This document shows positions 32,371 through 40,364 of a DNA stretch of 64,000 bases, piece by piece. Positions within the stretch are counted from its first letter, which is position 1, and the number at the start of each line of letters is the position of its first letter. The stretch is from positions 7,626,001 to 7,690,000 of the forward strand of contig NZ_CP108101.1 in the NCBI RefSeq assembly GCF_036195325.1. The letters are read 5' to 3'. This stretch comes from Streptomyces sp. NBC_00234 (GTDB lineage Bacteria > Actinomycetota > Actinomycetes > Streptomycetales > Streptomycetaceae). Position numbers and translations under genes: made by a program. The notes under the pieces were generated by a model. That model did not search any database, was not told the origin of the DNA, and saw only the letters and a program-made list of their open reading frames with translations.

Positions 32371-33579
32371 GTGTCACGGACCCAGGCCGATGTGGCCGCG
32401 ACCGGGACGGGGGTCCGGTCGCGGCCACGCGGCGTGCTGCCCGCCCTCTGCGTCACGCAGATCACCAGCTGGGGCGTCGTCTACTACGCCTTTCCCGTCC
32501 TCAACTCCCGTATCACCGAGGACACCTCGTGGTCACCGACCGCAACCACGGCGGCCTTCTCCGCCGCACTGCTCGTCTCCGCGGCCGTCGGCATCCCCGT
32601 CGGACGTGTCCTCGACCACCGCGGTCCGCGCGCCGTGATGACCACGGGCTCCGTGCTCGGCACCCTGGCCCTGCTGCTCATCGCCACAGCTCCCAACCTG
32701 GCGTTCTTCGCGGCTGGTTGGCTGCTCGCCGGGGTCGCCATGGCCGCCACCTTCTACCCGCCCGCCTTCGCCGCCCTCACCCGCTGGTGGGGGCCGGACC
32801 GCATCCGCGCCCTGACCGTCGTCACGCTCGCGGGCGGACTCGCCAGCACCGTCTTCGCCCCGCTGACCGCCGCTCTCGCCGAACACCTCAGCTGGCGCGC
32901 CACCTACCTCGTCCTCGCCGTGATCCTGGCGGTCGTCACGATTCCGGCGCATGCACTCGCCCTGCGCGCACCGTGGCCACCGGCAGAACCGGCACCGGCC
33001 GTCACGGGCGGTACCCCCGTGGTCCGCAGCCGCCCGTTCCTGCTGCTGGCAGTCGTCTTCACCCTTTCCGGCTTCGCCATGTACGCGGTCGTCATCGGCC
33101 TGGTCCCCCTCCTCCAGGAGCGGGGTGCGAGCACCACCGCCGCCGCGTGTGCGCTCGGCCTCGGCGGTGCGGGCCAGACCCTCGGCCGCACCCTCTACGC
33201 GAGCGTCGCCGCCCGCACCTCCGTGACCGTCCGCACCGCCACCCTCATCACGCTCGGTGGCGTCACGACAGCCGGTCTCGCCCTCGTCCCCGGGCCCGTC
33301 CCGCTCCTTGTGGTGCTGGCCGTCCTCGCCGGAGTCGTCCGCGGCAACCTGACCCTTCTCCAGGCCACCGCCGTCACCGACCGCTGGGGCACCACGCACT
33401 ACGGCCGTCTCTCCGCCCTCCTCACCGCCCCCGCCTCCCTTGCCGGCGCCCTCGCTCCATGGGCCGGCGCCGCGCTCGCCGGCCCGCTCGGTGGATACGA
33501 CGCCCTCTTCCTGGCGCTGGCGGGCAGCTCCCTGGCAGCCGCCGCTCTGGCCACGGCGACGGGAGTGCGCAGGACGTGA
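32371..33579 (+). CDS. MFS transporter of the arsenic operon
   Basis: A 402-residue transporter with 12 predicted spans. GTG 32371 follows the arsO stop by 5 bp, so the two form one operon. Landmarks are ITSWGVVYYAFPVLNSRITE in span 1, GRVLDHRGPRAVM as the MFS loop 2-3 motif, and YPPAFAALTRWWGPDRIRAL, typical of the ArsO-linked, OxlT-like branch. It probably exports the product made by the flavoprotein. The window carries both this pump and ACR3, which suggests two different arsenic species are handled. Confidence 0.87.
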   Translation: MSRTQADVAATGTGVRSRPRGVLPALCVTQITSWGVVYYAFPVLNSRITEDTSWSPTATTAAFSAALLVSAAVGIPVGRVLDHRGPRAVMTTGSVLGTLALLLIATAPNLAFFAAGWLLAGVAMAATFYPPAFAALTRWWGPDRIRALTVVTLAGGLASTVFAPLTAALAEHLSWRATYLVLAVILAVVTIPAHALALRAPWPPAEPAPAVTGGTPVVRSRPFLLLAVVFTLSGFAMYAVVIGLVPLLQERGASTTAAACALGLGGAGQTLGRTLYASVAARTSVTVRTATLITLGGVTTAGLALVPGPVPLLVVLAVLAGVVRGNLTLLQATAVTDRWGTTHYGRLSALLTAPASLAGALAPWAGAALAGPLGGYDALFLALAGSSLAAAALATATGVRRT

Positions 33580-33650
33580 CCGTGCCGCGTACGCCGATGC
33601 CAATGCGATGGGGGCGACGGCCCGGCTGCCGGCGTTCCGTGACGCACGGG

Positions 33651-34223
33651 TCAGTCCACTGCCACGGGTGTGCGGAGCGGCTTCAGTGCTCCGCTCCACG
33701 CGATCACCTGGTCGAGCATCGCGTTCACGGCAGCCGCCTGCATCGGCTGCGGGGCGAGCGTCGTGTAGTTCTCGAAGTCGGTGAAGAGCGAGAGCATGAC
33801 CTGGTTGCGCACGGTGGCCGTCTGGACCTCCGCCATGATGCCGCGCAGGTGCTCGATGGCCCGGGCCCCGCCCACGCTGCCGTAGCCGACGAATCCCGCC
33901 GCCTTGTTGTTCCACTCGTTGTAGACGAAGTCGATGGCGTTCTTCAGGGCCGCCGAGGTGGAGTGGTTGTACTCCGGGGTCACGAAGACGAATCCGTCGT
34001 AGGCGTCGACGGTGGCCGCCCAGTCCTTGGTGTGCTGCTGCGCGTACTGGGCGAAGGACGGCGGGGCGACCTCGTCCAGCAGAGGCAGGTTGAAGTCCTG
34101 CAGGTCCACGACGTCGAACTTGGCGTCGGTGCGCTGCTGCGCGATGTCGTTGACCCAGTCGGCCACGGCTCGGCCGTTGCGGCCGGGGCGGGTGCTGCCG
34201 ACGATGATGGCGATCTTGATCAT
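33651..34223 (-). CDS. NADPH-dependent FMN reductase family protein
   Basis: A 190-residue flavodoxin-like protein: IAIIVGSTRPGRNGRAVADW is the FMN phosphate loop, VFVTPEYNHSTSAALKNAID the second flavin loop (PEYNxSxxxxLKNAIDF), and GFVGYGSVGGARAIEHLRG the third. It reduces FMN or quinones with NAD(P)H. GGAAG precedes the ATG. It is downstream of the MarR gene in the ALDH-MarR-reductase series on the minus strand. Confidence 0.9.
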   Translation of the reverse strand: MIKIAIIVGSTRPGRNGRAVADWVNDIAQQRTDAKFDVVDLQDFNLPLLDEVAPPSFAQYAQQHTKDWAATVDAYDGFVFVTPEYNHSTSAALKNAIDFVYNEWNNKAAGFVGYGSVGGARAIEHLRGIMAEVQTATVRNQVMLSLFTDFENYTTLAPQPMQAAAVNAMLDQVIAWSGALKPLRTPVAVD

Positions 34224-34306
34224 GGTGCTTCCTTGGGGTGAGTGGCTGGTGAAAAGGGGATGAAGGTGGTCGCGAAGGGTCCTGGACGGGTTACGGAACA
34301 CCGGCG

Positions 34307-34783
34307 TCACGGCGGAGCCGCCTGCTCGGGTACGTCCAGGCCGGACCGGAGGCGCTCGCTCATGTCCCGCAGCTGGACCATCTCCTCGCGGGTGAGGATC
34401 TCCAGGAGGCCGGTGTGCTGCCCGTGCGGTGGCCAGGAGGCGGCCTCGTCCAGTGCCCGCCGCCCGGCGCGGGTGAGCTGGGCGAGGTGCACACGCCCGT
34501 CGGCCGGACAGCCGGTTCGCCCGATCCAACCGCGCTCTTCGAGCCGGTCGGCCAGATGGGACAGCCTGCTGGCCGAGACGCCGGCGTTCCTGGCCAGGTC
34601 GGTCATCTTGAGTCGTCGGCCGGGGGATTCGGAGAGCCTGGCCAGCAGTTCGTAGTGGATCGGCAGCATGCCGTTCTCGCGACGCAGTTCCTGTCCGAGC
34701 CGTTCGGAGAGGACCCGTGCGGCGACCAGGAACGCGCGCGTGGTCTGCTGCTCGTCGGCGTCGGTCCGGCGGTTCGGGGGCAT
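34307..34783 (-). CDS. MarR-family regulator
   Basis: A 158-residue winged-helix regulator: MLPIHYELLARLSESPGRRL, MTDLARNAGVSASRLSHLAD (recognition helix), and GRTGCPADGRVHLAQLTRAG (wing with the DxR-like motif). Cys in the wing (GCPAD) could allow redox sensing. It is 81 bp after the aldehyde dehydrogenase gene and 83 bp before the FMN reductase gene, all on one strand. Confidence 0.88.
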   Translation of the reverse strand: MPPNRRTDADEQQTTRAFLVAARVLSERLGQELRRENGMLPIHYELLARLSESPGRRLKMTDLARNAGVSASRLSHLADRLEERGWIGRTGCPADGRVHLAQLTRAGRRALDEAASWPPHGQHTGLLEILTREEMVQLRDMSERLRSGLDVPEQAAPP

Positions 34784-34864
34784 GTCGGTCTCCAGTGGGT
34801 GTGGACGCCTGCGTTCAGGCGGGGCGCGGTGCCGGGTGGTCTGTGACGGCCGCCCGGCGGGGTG

Positions 34865-36319
34865 TCAGACGCGGCGCGGCGCCGGGTGAACGATGTGCTT
34901 GATCTCCTGGAACTCCTCGAGCGCGCGTTCGCCGTTGAGGCGCCCCACCCCGCTCTGTTTGAAGCCGCCTTCCTCCATCTGGTCGACGACGACCGCCCAG
35001 GTGTTGGCCCAGACGGTGCCGGCGTCGAGCTCCCGGCCGACACGCAGCGGACGGTCCGCGTCCCGGCTCCACACGCCGGCCGCGAGGCCGAACTCGGTGG
35101 CGTTGGCGCGGGCGATGGCATCCGCCTCGTCGTCGAAGACCTCGAAGGTGGCGACGGGGCCGAAGACCTCCTGCTGCACGATGGGCACGTCCACGTCCGT
35201 GACCTCCACCAGGCTCGGGCGGATGAAGGCCCCTGCTGCCAGGGAGCCGTCGGTGACCCGGCCGCCGCGGACGACGACGTCGGCGTAGGTGGCGGCCTCG
35301 GCGACCAGTTGGTCGACCCGTTCCGCGTTCGCCCGGTCGATCAGTGGCCCCATGTCGCTGGCCGGGTCGTCGCCGGGACCGACGCGTACGGCTTCGAGCG
35401 CTGCCGACAGGCGCGTGCGGAGTTCGTCGGCGATGCCGCGTTGCACGAGAATCCGGCTTCCGGTCATGCAGAACTGGCCGGTGAAGGTCGTGATGGCCTT
35501 GGTCAGGACGGGCACCGCCGCGTCGAGATCGGCGTCGTCGAAGACGATCATCGGGGTCTTGCCGCCGAGTTCGAGCGACACGGCCTTGAGCGCAGAGGAA
35601 GCGTCCGCCATGATGCTGCGGCCCACCCGAGTGCTTCCCGTGTAGCTGATCACGTCCACACCGGGGTCGGAGACCAGCAGTCGGGCTCCCGCGCTGCCGG
35701 ACTCCGTGAAGGCGTTGAAGGCTCCCTTCGGCAGGGATGTGGTGGCCGCCACGATCTCGAAGAGCAGATGGTTGGTCAGGGCGGTCTGTCCGGGAAGCTT
35801 GAGGACGACGGTGGCCCCGGCCGCGAGGGCGGGCGCGAAGGAGCGCACGGAAAGGATCACCGGCGAGTTCCACGGAGCGATCACGCCGGCGACGCCCGCC
35901 GGCTGGCGCAGCGTCATCGAGTAGAGCCCGGGCCTGACCTCCGAAGCCCGCCCGGACTCCGTCAGTGCGAGAGCGCCGTAGTAGCGGATCTTGGAAATCG
36001 TCAGGTCGACCTCCAGGGCCGCCTCGGCCAGGATCTTGCCGTTCTCCCGGGAGAGCAGCGCGATCAGTTCGTCACGGCGCTCGGCCATGCGGTCGGACAT
36101 CTCGAAGAGGGCGCGGGCGCGTAGGTCGCGGTCGCGGGCCCAGTCGCCGGTCTCGAAGGCCCGGCGGGCCGCGTCGATCGCTGCCCGTGCCTCCTCGGCC
36201 CCGCCGTCGGCGAAGGTGCCGACGAGCTCGCCGGTCGCCGGATCGGTGGATGAGCCGACGCGGCGGGATTCGGTCCACGCGCCGTCGATGAAGTGACGGG
36301 CGTGGGGCGTAGTGGTCAT
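34865..36319 (-). CDS. Aldehyde dehydrogenase
   Basis: A 484-residue NAD(P)-dependent dehydrogenase. The catalytic Cys is in FTGQFCMTGSRILVQR, the general-base Glu in VSLELGGKTPMIVFDDAD, and the cofactor region in GVIAPWNSPVILSVRSFAPA and SYTGSTRVGRSIMADAS. The C-terminal QQEVFGPVATFEVFDDE is the usual ALDH block. GAGGAG precedes the ATG at 36319. An 18-bp operator (36450-36467) lies 131 bp upstream and is shared with genes across the cluster. It probably oxidises the aldehyde made by the divergent alcohol dehydrogenase or an external xenobiotic. Confidence 0.92.
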   Translation of the reverse strand: MTTTPHARHFIDGAWTESRRVGSSTDPATGELVGTFADGGAEEARAAIDAARRAFETGDWARDRDLRARALFEMSDRMAERRDELIALLSRENGKILAEAALEVDLTISKIRYYGALALTESGRASEVRPGLYSMTLRQPAGVAGVIAPWNSPVILSVRSFAPALAAGATVVLKLPGQTALTNHLLFEIVAATTSLPKGAFNAFTESGSAGARLLVSDPGVDVISYTGSTRVGRSIMADASSALKAVSLELGGKTPMIVFDDADLDAAVPVLTKAITTFTGQFCMTGSRILVQRGIADELRTRLSAALEAVRVGPGDDPASDMGPLIDRANAERVDQLVAEAATYADVVVRGGRVTDGSLAAGAFIRPSLVEVTDVDVPIVQQEVFGPVATFEVFDDEADAIARANATEFGLAAGVWSRDADRPLRVGRELDAGTVWANTWAVVVDQMEEGGFKQSGVGRLNGERALEEFQEIKHIVHPAPRRV

Positions 36320-36449
36320 GAACGTTTCTCCTCGTCGAGTGGCTGCCGACGCCGTCCTGCCTTGCCTCCGACTCCCTCCCGCATGCGGAGCATGCGCTTC
36401 GGAGAGACGCTGGTCAGGGTTGTCGCCGCAGGGGCCATACATCAAACTA

Positions 36450-36467
36450 ATTCGTTCCGCAACGAAT
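36450..36467. promoter_or_regulatory. MarR-type operator, site 1 (ALDH side)
   Basis: ATTCGTTCCGCAACGAAT: perfect 7-bp arms ATTCGTT/AACGAAT with a 4-bp spacer. It faces the aldehyde dehydrogenase gene. Three more copies occur in the window. Confidence 0.8.
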
Positions 36468-36573
36468 CATGTCCCCCTCAGCGCAGGGAGTGGCGGAGGT
36501 ATTCCCTGAGGGCGCGACGGGTCGGCGGGGAGGGGGTGGGGGTTGCTTGACTCCGAGTCGAGGGAGATTTATG

Positions 36574-36591
36574 GTTCGTTGCAGAACGAAC
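36574..36591. promoter_or_regulatory. MarR-type operator, site 2 (ADH side)
   Basis: GTTCGTTGCAGAACGAAC: perfect 7-bp arms with a 4-bp spacer, 143 bp before the alcohol dehydrogenase start. Confidence 0.8.
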
Positions 36592-36733
36592 TAAATGGCG
36601 GCCTGATTCTACGGAACCCAGGGCTGTCGAGGTTCGCCGGCATTCCGCACTCGCCGCTTCGGGCGGCCGAGGGACTGTCGCCCGGGTCGCCTGGAACAGG
36701 CCCCGGCGCGCGTATCCGGTTGGGAGAAGAGAC

Positions 36734-37900
36734 ATGGCGGCAGAAGAGGGTTCCCCCTCCCCGCAGACAGACAACGGCCCCGGCCCCGGTGCCACCCGCG
36801 TGACGGCGGCAGTGGTGCGGGAGAAGGGCGGCCCCTTCACCTTCGAGGAGCTCACCATCGAGGCCGGGCTCCGGCCCGAGGAGGTCCTGATCAAAGTGGT
36901 GGCCACCGGCCTCTGCCAGACGGACATCCACGTCCGTGACCAGGCGCTCCCCGTGCCGCTTCCCGCGGTCCTGGGCCACGAGGGCGCGGGAATCGTGGAG
37001 CGCGTCGGTACGGCCGTGAACAGCGTGACGCCGGGTGACCGCGTGGTCATGTCCTACCAGTCCTGCGGCCGGTGCAAGCCCTGCCTCACGGGATACCCGG
37101 CCTACTGCGCCTCATCCTTTCCCGCCAACTTCGGCGGCTCCCGGCCTGACGGCAGCAACGCCCTCCGTGCCGGGGAGGAGGAGATCCACGGCCACTTCTT
37201 CGGTCAGTCCTCCTTCGCGACCCATGCGCTGGCCACGGAGCGCAATGTGGTGAAGATCGAGGACGAGGACGTGCCGCTGGAACTGCTCGGCCCGCTGGGC
37301 TGCGGCCTCCAGACCGGAGCCGGGGCCGTACTGAACTCGCTCGCGGTACCGGCAGGCGCGTCCGTCGTGGTGATCGGCGCGGGCACCGTCGGACTGGCCG
37401 CGGTCATGGCCGCCCAGGTCGCCGGAGCGAGTCCGGTCATCGCCGTGGACATCGTCCCCGAGCGACTCGGGCTCGCCCGCGAGCTCGGCGCCACCCACAC
37501 CATCGACGCCAAGGAGGAGGACGTCGCCGCCCGGATCGCCGAGATCACCGGCGGGGGAGCGGACTACGTCCTGGAGATCACCGCGCGCCCGGAGATGCTC
37601 ACCCTGGCCGTCGACGCCCTCGCCCCGCTTGGCACGGCCGCCCTCATCGGAGGCGCGCCCGCCGGAGCCCATGCCCCGGTGAACATGAACGCGCTGCTCG
37701 GCGGACGTACCGTCCGCGGGATCGCCCAGGGCGACTCCGTCCCGCAGTTGTTCATCCCGCGGCTCATCGAGCTCTACAAGGCCGGCCGATTCCCCTTCGA
37801 CCGCCTTGTCACCTTCTACGGCTTCGACCGGATCAACGAAGCCGCCACGGACACGCGGACCGGGGCTTCGATCAAGCCCGTGCTGCGCATCGGGGAGTAG
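36734..37900 (+). CDS. Zinc-dependent alcohol dehydrogenase (MDR, aryl-alcohol type)
   Basis: A 388-residue medium-chain dehydrogenase. Catalytic zinc ligands are in ATGLCQTDIHV (Cys) and LGHEGAGIVERVG (His), with a third expected in PLGCGLQTGAGAVLN (Cys). The structural zinc loop is SCGRCKPCLTGYPAYC (four Cys), and the NAD loop is VVVIGAGTVGLAAVMAAQ followed by AVDIVPERL (Asp, so NAD preference). It is most like class I/aryl-alcohol dehydrogenases. GGGAGAAGAG lies before the ATG. It is divergent from the aldehyde dehydrogenase; the metallo-hydrolase follows 55 bp downstream on the same strand. Confidence 0.92.
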   Translation: MAAEEGSPSPQTDNGPGPGATRVTAAVVREKGGPFTFEELTIEAGLRPEEVLIKVVATGLCQTDIHVRDQALPVPLPAVLGHEGAGIVERVGTAVNSVTPGDRVVMSYQSCGRCKPCLTGYPAYCASSFPANFGGSRPDGSNALRAGEEEIHGHFFGQSSFATHALATERNVVKIEDEDVPLELLGPLGCGLQTGAGAVLNSLAVPAGASVVVIGAGTVGLAAVMAAQVAGASPVIAVDIVPERLGLARELGATHTIDAKEEDVAARIAEITGGGADYVLEITARPEMLTLAVDALAPLGTAALIGGAPAGAHAPVNMNALLGGRTVRGIAQGDSVPQLFIPRLIELYKAGRFPFDRLVTFYGFDRINEAATDTRTGASIKPVLRIGE

Positions 37901-37955
37901 CGGCACCACCCCGCCGCTTCATCCCACCTACGAACAGTCAAGAGGTACACCGACC

Positions 37956-39026
37956 ATGACCGACCATCAGAAGCCCGGCACCCCCACCGACCGTCACCAG
38001 CTCGGCGCCGCCGGTATGCCCCTCCACACCCTCGCCGACTACCGGCCTGTTCCCGCCGACGGCTACGGAGCGCTGTTCCTGCCGGAGCGGATCGCCAAGG
38101 GCTACCACGTCGAGGAGATCAACGACGGTGCCTACTACGTCACTTCGGGTGCTTACGACACCATGTTCGTCCGCACCGGAAACGGCGTCGTGGTGGTGGA
38201 CGCCCCACCGCTGCTCGGCGAGAACCTGAAGCGCGCCATCGCCGAAGTCACCGACGAGCCCGTCACCCACCTCATCTACAGCCACTGGCACTCCGACCAC
38301 ATCGGAGCGGCCGGGATCTTCGCGGCGGACAAGCCCAAGGTCATCGCGCACGACTACACCCGCGAGATGGTCCAACGCTGGCCCGACCTCGGTGGCACGC
38401 GGGGCATGCCCGTCCCGACGGAGACCATCACGGAGAGCGACACCCTCGAGGTCAACGGAGTCCGCTTCGACCTCGACTACCACGGGGTCAACCACACCCC
38501 GGGCAACATCTTCATCTATGCCCCGCAGCAGAAGGCGCTGGCGGCGATCGACATCATCAGCCCGGGATGGAGCGCGTTCAAGCACTGCGACGCCTCCGAG
38601 AACATCCGCGGCTGGGCCGAGGCCCACGACTGGATTCTCGGTTACGACTTCAAGGGTGTCGTCTCCGGTCACGTCAACCGCTACGGCACTCCGGAGGACG
38701 CCAAGGCGTCCCGCGACTACACCAACGACATCATCGAGTTCGCCAAGGAGGCCCTCGACAACGGCCACGAGCTGGAGTACATGGAGCGCATCGGCTTCAG
38801 CAACGCCTGGGTTCTCTGGGAGAACTACTTCAACGAGATGACGAACTACGTCACCAGGAAGACGCTGGAGAAGGTCACCGACAACGGCCAGACCTGGGCC
38901 CAGCGGCTGGCCGGCGCCGACGTCATGACCAAGTACCACGCCTACTCGGTCCTGGAGGCCCTGCGCCTGGAGTACGGCATGGTCTCGGGCTTCGAGAAGC
39001 TGATCATCCCGCAGGAAAGCGCCTGA
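37956..39026 (+). CDS. MBL-fold metallo-hydrolase
   Basis: A 356-residue metallo-beta-lactamase-fold hydrolase with the dinuclear zinc motif HWHSDH (IYSHWHSDHIGAAGIFAAD) and further ligands expected in YHGVNHTPGNIFIYAPQ (His), LAAIDIISPGWSAF (Asp) and VSGHVNRYG (His). The long C-terminal helical part (residues 235-356) is not seen in simple lactonases and resembles that of larger MBL hydrolases. AGAGG lies upstream of the ATG. It is 55 bp after the alcohol dehydrogenase gene and probably co-transcribed. Ester, lactone or sulfate-ester hydrolysis are all possible. Confidence 0.87.
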   Translation: MTDHQKPGTPTDRHQLGAAGMPLHTLADYRPVPADGYGALFLPERIAKGYHVEEINDGAYYVTSGAYDTMFVRTGNGVVVVDAPPLLGENLKRAIAEVTDEPVTHLIYSHWHSDHIGAAGIFAADKPKVIAHDYTREMVQRWPDLGGTRGMPVPTETITESDTLEVNGVRFDLDYHGVNHTPGNIFIYAPQQKALAAIDIISPGWSAFKHCDASENIRGWAEAHDWILGYDFKGVVSGHVNRYGTPEDAKASRDYTNDIIEFAKEALDNGHELEYMERIGFSNAWVLWENYFNEMTNYVTRKTLEKVTDNGQTWAQRLAGADVMTKYHAYSVLEALRLEYGMVSGFEKLIIPQESA

Positions 39027-39118
39027 CGGCAGCGGACGCGGCATGCCCCCGGCGGACTCCCGTCCGCCGGGGGCCGCTCCGTGTCCGGGCCCCACGCGCA
39101 CCCGCATCACCGGATATA

Positions 39119-39136
39119 ATTCGTTGTGTAACTAAC
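39119..39136. promoter_or_regulatory. MarR-type operator, site 3 (autoregulatory)
   Basis: ATTCGTTGTGTAACTAAC: the left arm is perfect, the right arm differs by one base from AACGAAC. It ends 15 bp before the MarR start, where bound protein would block transcription or translation start. Confidence 0.78.
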
Positions 39137-39151
39137 TTGTGGAGGGTTTTC

Positions 39152-39688
39152 ATGAGCCAGGACGCCAAGACGGACGTGGCCGAGGAGCCCGGCGTGGACA
39201 CTGCCGGGGGGATCGCCCGGCAGGGCTCGCCGACCCGTGCGCTCAACCGTACGGAGCGTGCGGTCTGGCTGGGATTCCTCTCCACCCATCTGAAGCTGCT
39301 GCGCACCCTCGACGCGGAACTCGTGGCCGCCGAGCGCATCTCGATGTCCTCGTTCGAGGTGCTGCTCACGCTCGCCGAGGCACCCGAGGGCCGCGTGCGG
39401 ATGAAGGACATCGCCTCCTCCCTGCTGATCAGCCGCAGCGGCCTGACCCGCATCGTGGACGACCTCGAACGTCAGGGCCTCGTCGTACGGGAGAAGTGCC
39501 CCACGGACGCCCGGGGCTTCGACGCGGTCCTCACCGAGGCCGGCCGCAAGGCGTACCGCCGTGCCCGCAAGGTGCATCTGACCAATCTGCGAAGCGAGTT
39601 CCTCGACAAGCTCACCGACGAGCAGCTCGACTCGCTCGCCGAGATCTGGGCCGCCGCGGGCTTCGAGGACGACGCGAACGCCTGCTGA
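39152..39688 (+). CDS. MarR-family regulator (probable regulator of the redox cluster)
   Basis: A 178-residue winged-helix protein: RISMSSFEVLLTLAEAPEGR, MKDIASSLLISRSGLTRIVD (recognition helix), LERQGLVVREKCPTDARGFD (wing with DxRG) and a C-terminal dimer helix. The operator directly before its start matches the sites at the ALDH, ADH and LLM genes, so it is the best candidate for their common regulator. GGAGG precedes the ATG. A very strong hairpin terminator follows. Confidence 0.9.
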   Translation: MSQDAKTDVAEEPGVDTAGGIARQGSPTRALNRTERAVWLGFLSTHLKLLRTLDAELVAAERISMSSFEVLLTLAEAPEGRVRMKDIASSLLISRSGLTRIVDDLERQGLVVREKCPTDARGFDAVLTEAGRKAYRRARKVHLTNLRSEFLDKLTDEQLDSLAEIWAAAGFEDDANAC

Positions 39689-39720
39689 CGGGCGCCGTTC
39701 CGGAGGCGCGTCACAAAGAA

Positions 39721-39774
39721 GAGCGACACTCTCCTGCCGTCCGTTCCGCGACGGACGGCAGGAGAGTGTCGCTC
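39721..39774. terminator. Perfect 24-bp stem terminator between convergent genes
   Basis: The left arm 39721-39744 and right arm 39751-39774 are exact reverse complements (outer bases GAGCGACACTCTCC / GGAGAGTGTCGCTC) with a 6-nt TCCGCG loop. It lies between the MarR gene and the flavin reductase stop and can end both transcripts. Confidence 0.85.
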
Positions 39775-39797
39775 GATGGTGCGACCGGGGAACCGGC

Positions 39798-40364
39798 TCA
39801 GGCCGCGACCGGCGCCCTGGCTCCGGCCAGCGCTTCGGCTACGGGGACGACGTCGTCGACCGCCATCTCGATGCGCTCGTACACCTCGGGGTTGAGGATC
39901 GTGGTTCCGTCGAAGTCGCCGGAGCCGAGGTAGATCCCCGCAGGCGCGGTCCACGCCTGAAGGAAGCCGAACAGCGGGCGCATGGCGTGCTCGATGACCA
40001 GGGCATGCCGCTCGGTGCCGCCCGTCGCCGCGAGCAGCACCGGCTTCGCGGCCAGCCCGTACTGGTCGACCAGGTCGAAGAAGTGCTTGAACAGGCCCGT
40101 GTACGACCCACGGAAGACGGGAGTCGCCGCGATGACGAGATCCGCCTCCTCCACCGCCCGCAGCGCCTCCTCGGCCTCCGCGCCGACCTGATCCCGTTCC
40201 ACTGCGCCGATGAACGCCGTACCGAGCGTGTGCAGCTCGATCAGACGCGTCTCGGTCGTGGTGCGCGTCGCCAGGGTCCGGAGGATCAGGTCCGCCAGTG
40301 CCGTGGTCTTCGACGGGGACCGGAGGCTGCCCACGACGGCGACGACCTTCAGGGGCGCGGTCAT
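39798..40364 (-). CDS. FMN reductase (MsuE/SsuE-like) partner of the LLM monooxygenase
   Basis: A 188-residue flavodoxin-fold reductase: VVAVVGSLRSPSKTTALADL (FMN loop), ADLVIAATPVFRGSYTGLFK (second loop) and PVLLAATGGTERHALVIEHA (third loop), the layout of MsuE/SsuE-like NAD(P)H:FMN reductases. Its ATG overlaps the stop of the LLM gene by four bases (ATGA), so the two are translationally coupled, the usual sign of a two-component flavin monooxygenase. Confidence 0.9.
   Translation of the reverse strand: MTAPLKVVAVVGSLRSPSKTTALADLILRTLATRTTTETRLIELHTLGTAFIGAVERDQVGAEAEEALRAVEEADLVIAATPVFRGSYTGLFKHFFDLVDQYGLAAKPVLLAATGGTERHALVIEHAMRPLFGFLQAWTAPAGIYLGSGDFDGTTILNPEVYERIEMAVDDVVPVAEALAGARAPVAA

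Larger units (their letters stand above)
36320..36733. other. 414-bp divergent control region of aldehyde and alcohol dehydrogenase genes
   Basis: It contains two operator copies (36450-36467 and 36574-36591) of the same 7-4-7 dyad and is otherwise without a supported gene. The A/T-richer stretches next to each operator are probably the two promoters. Confidence 0.6.
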
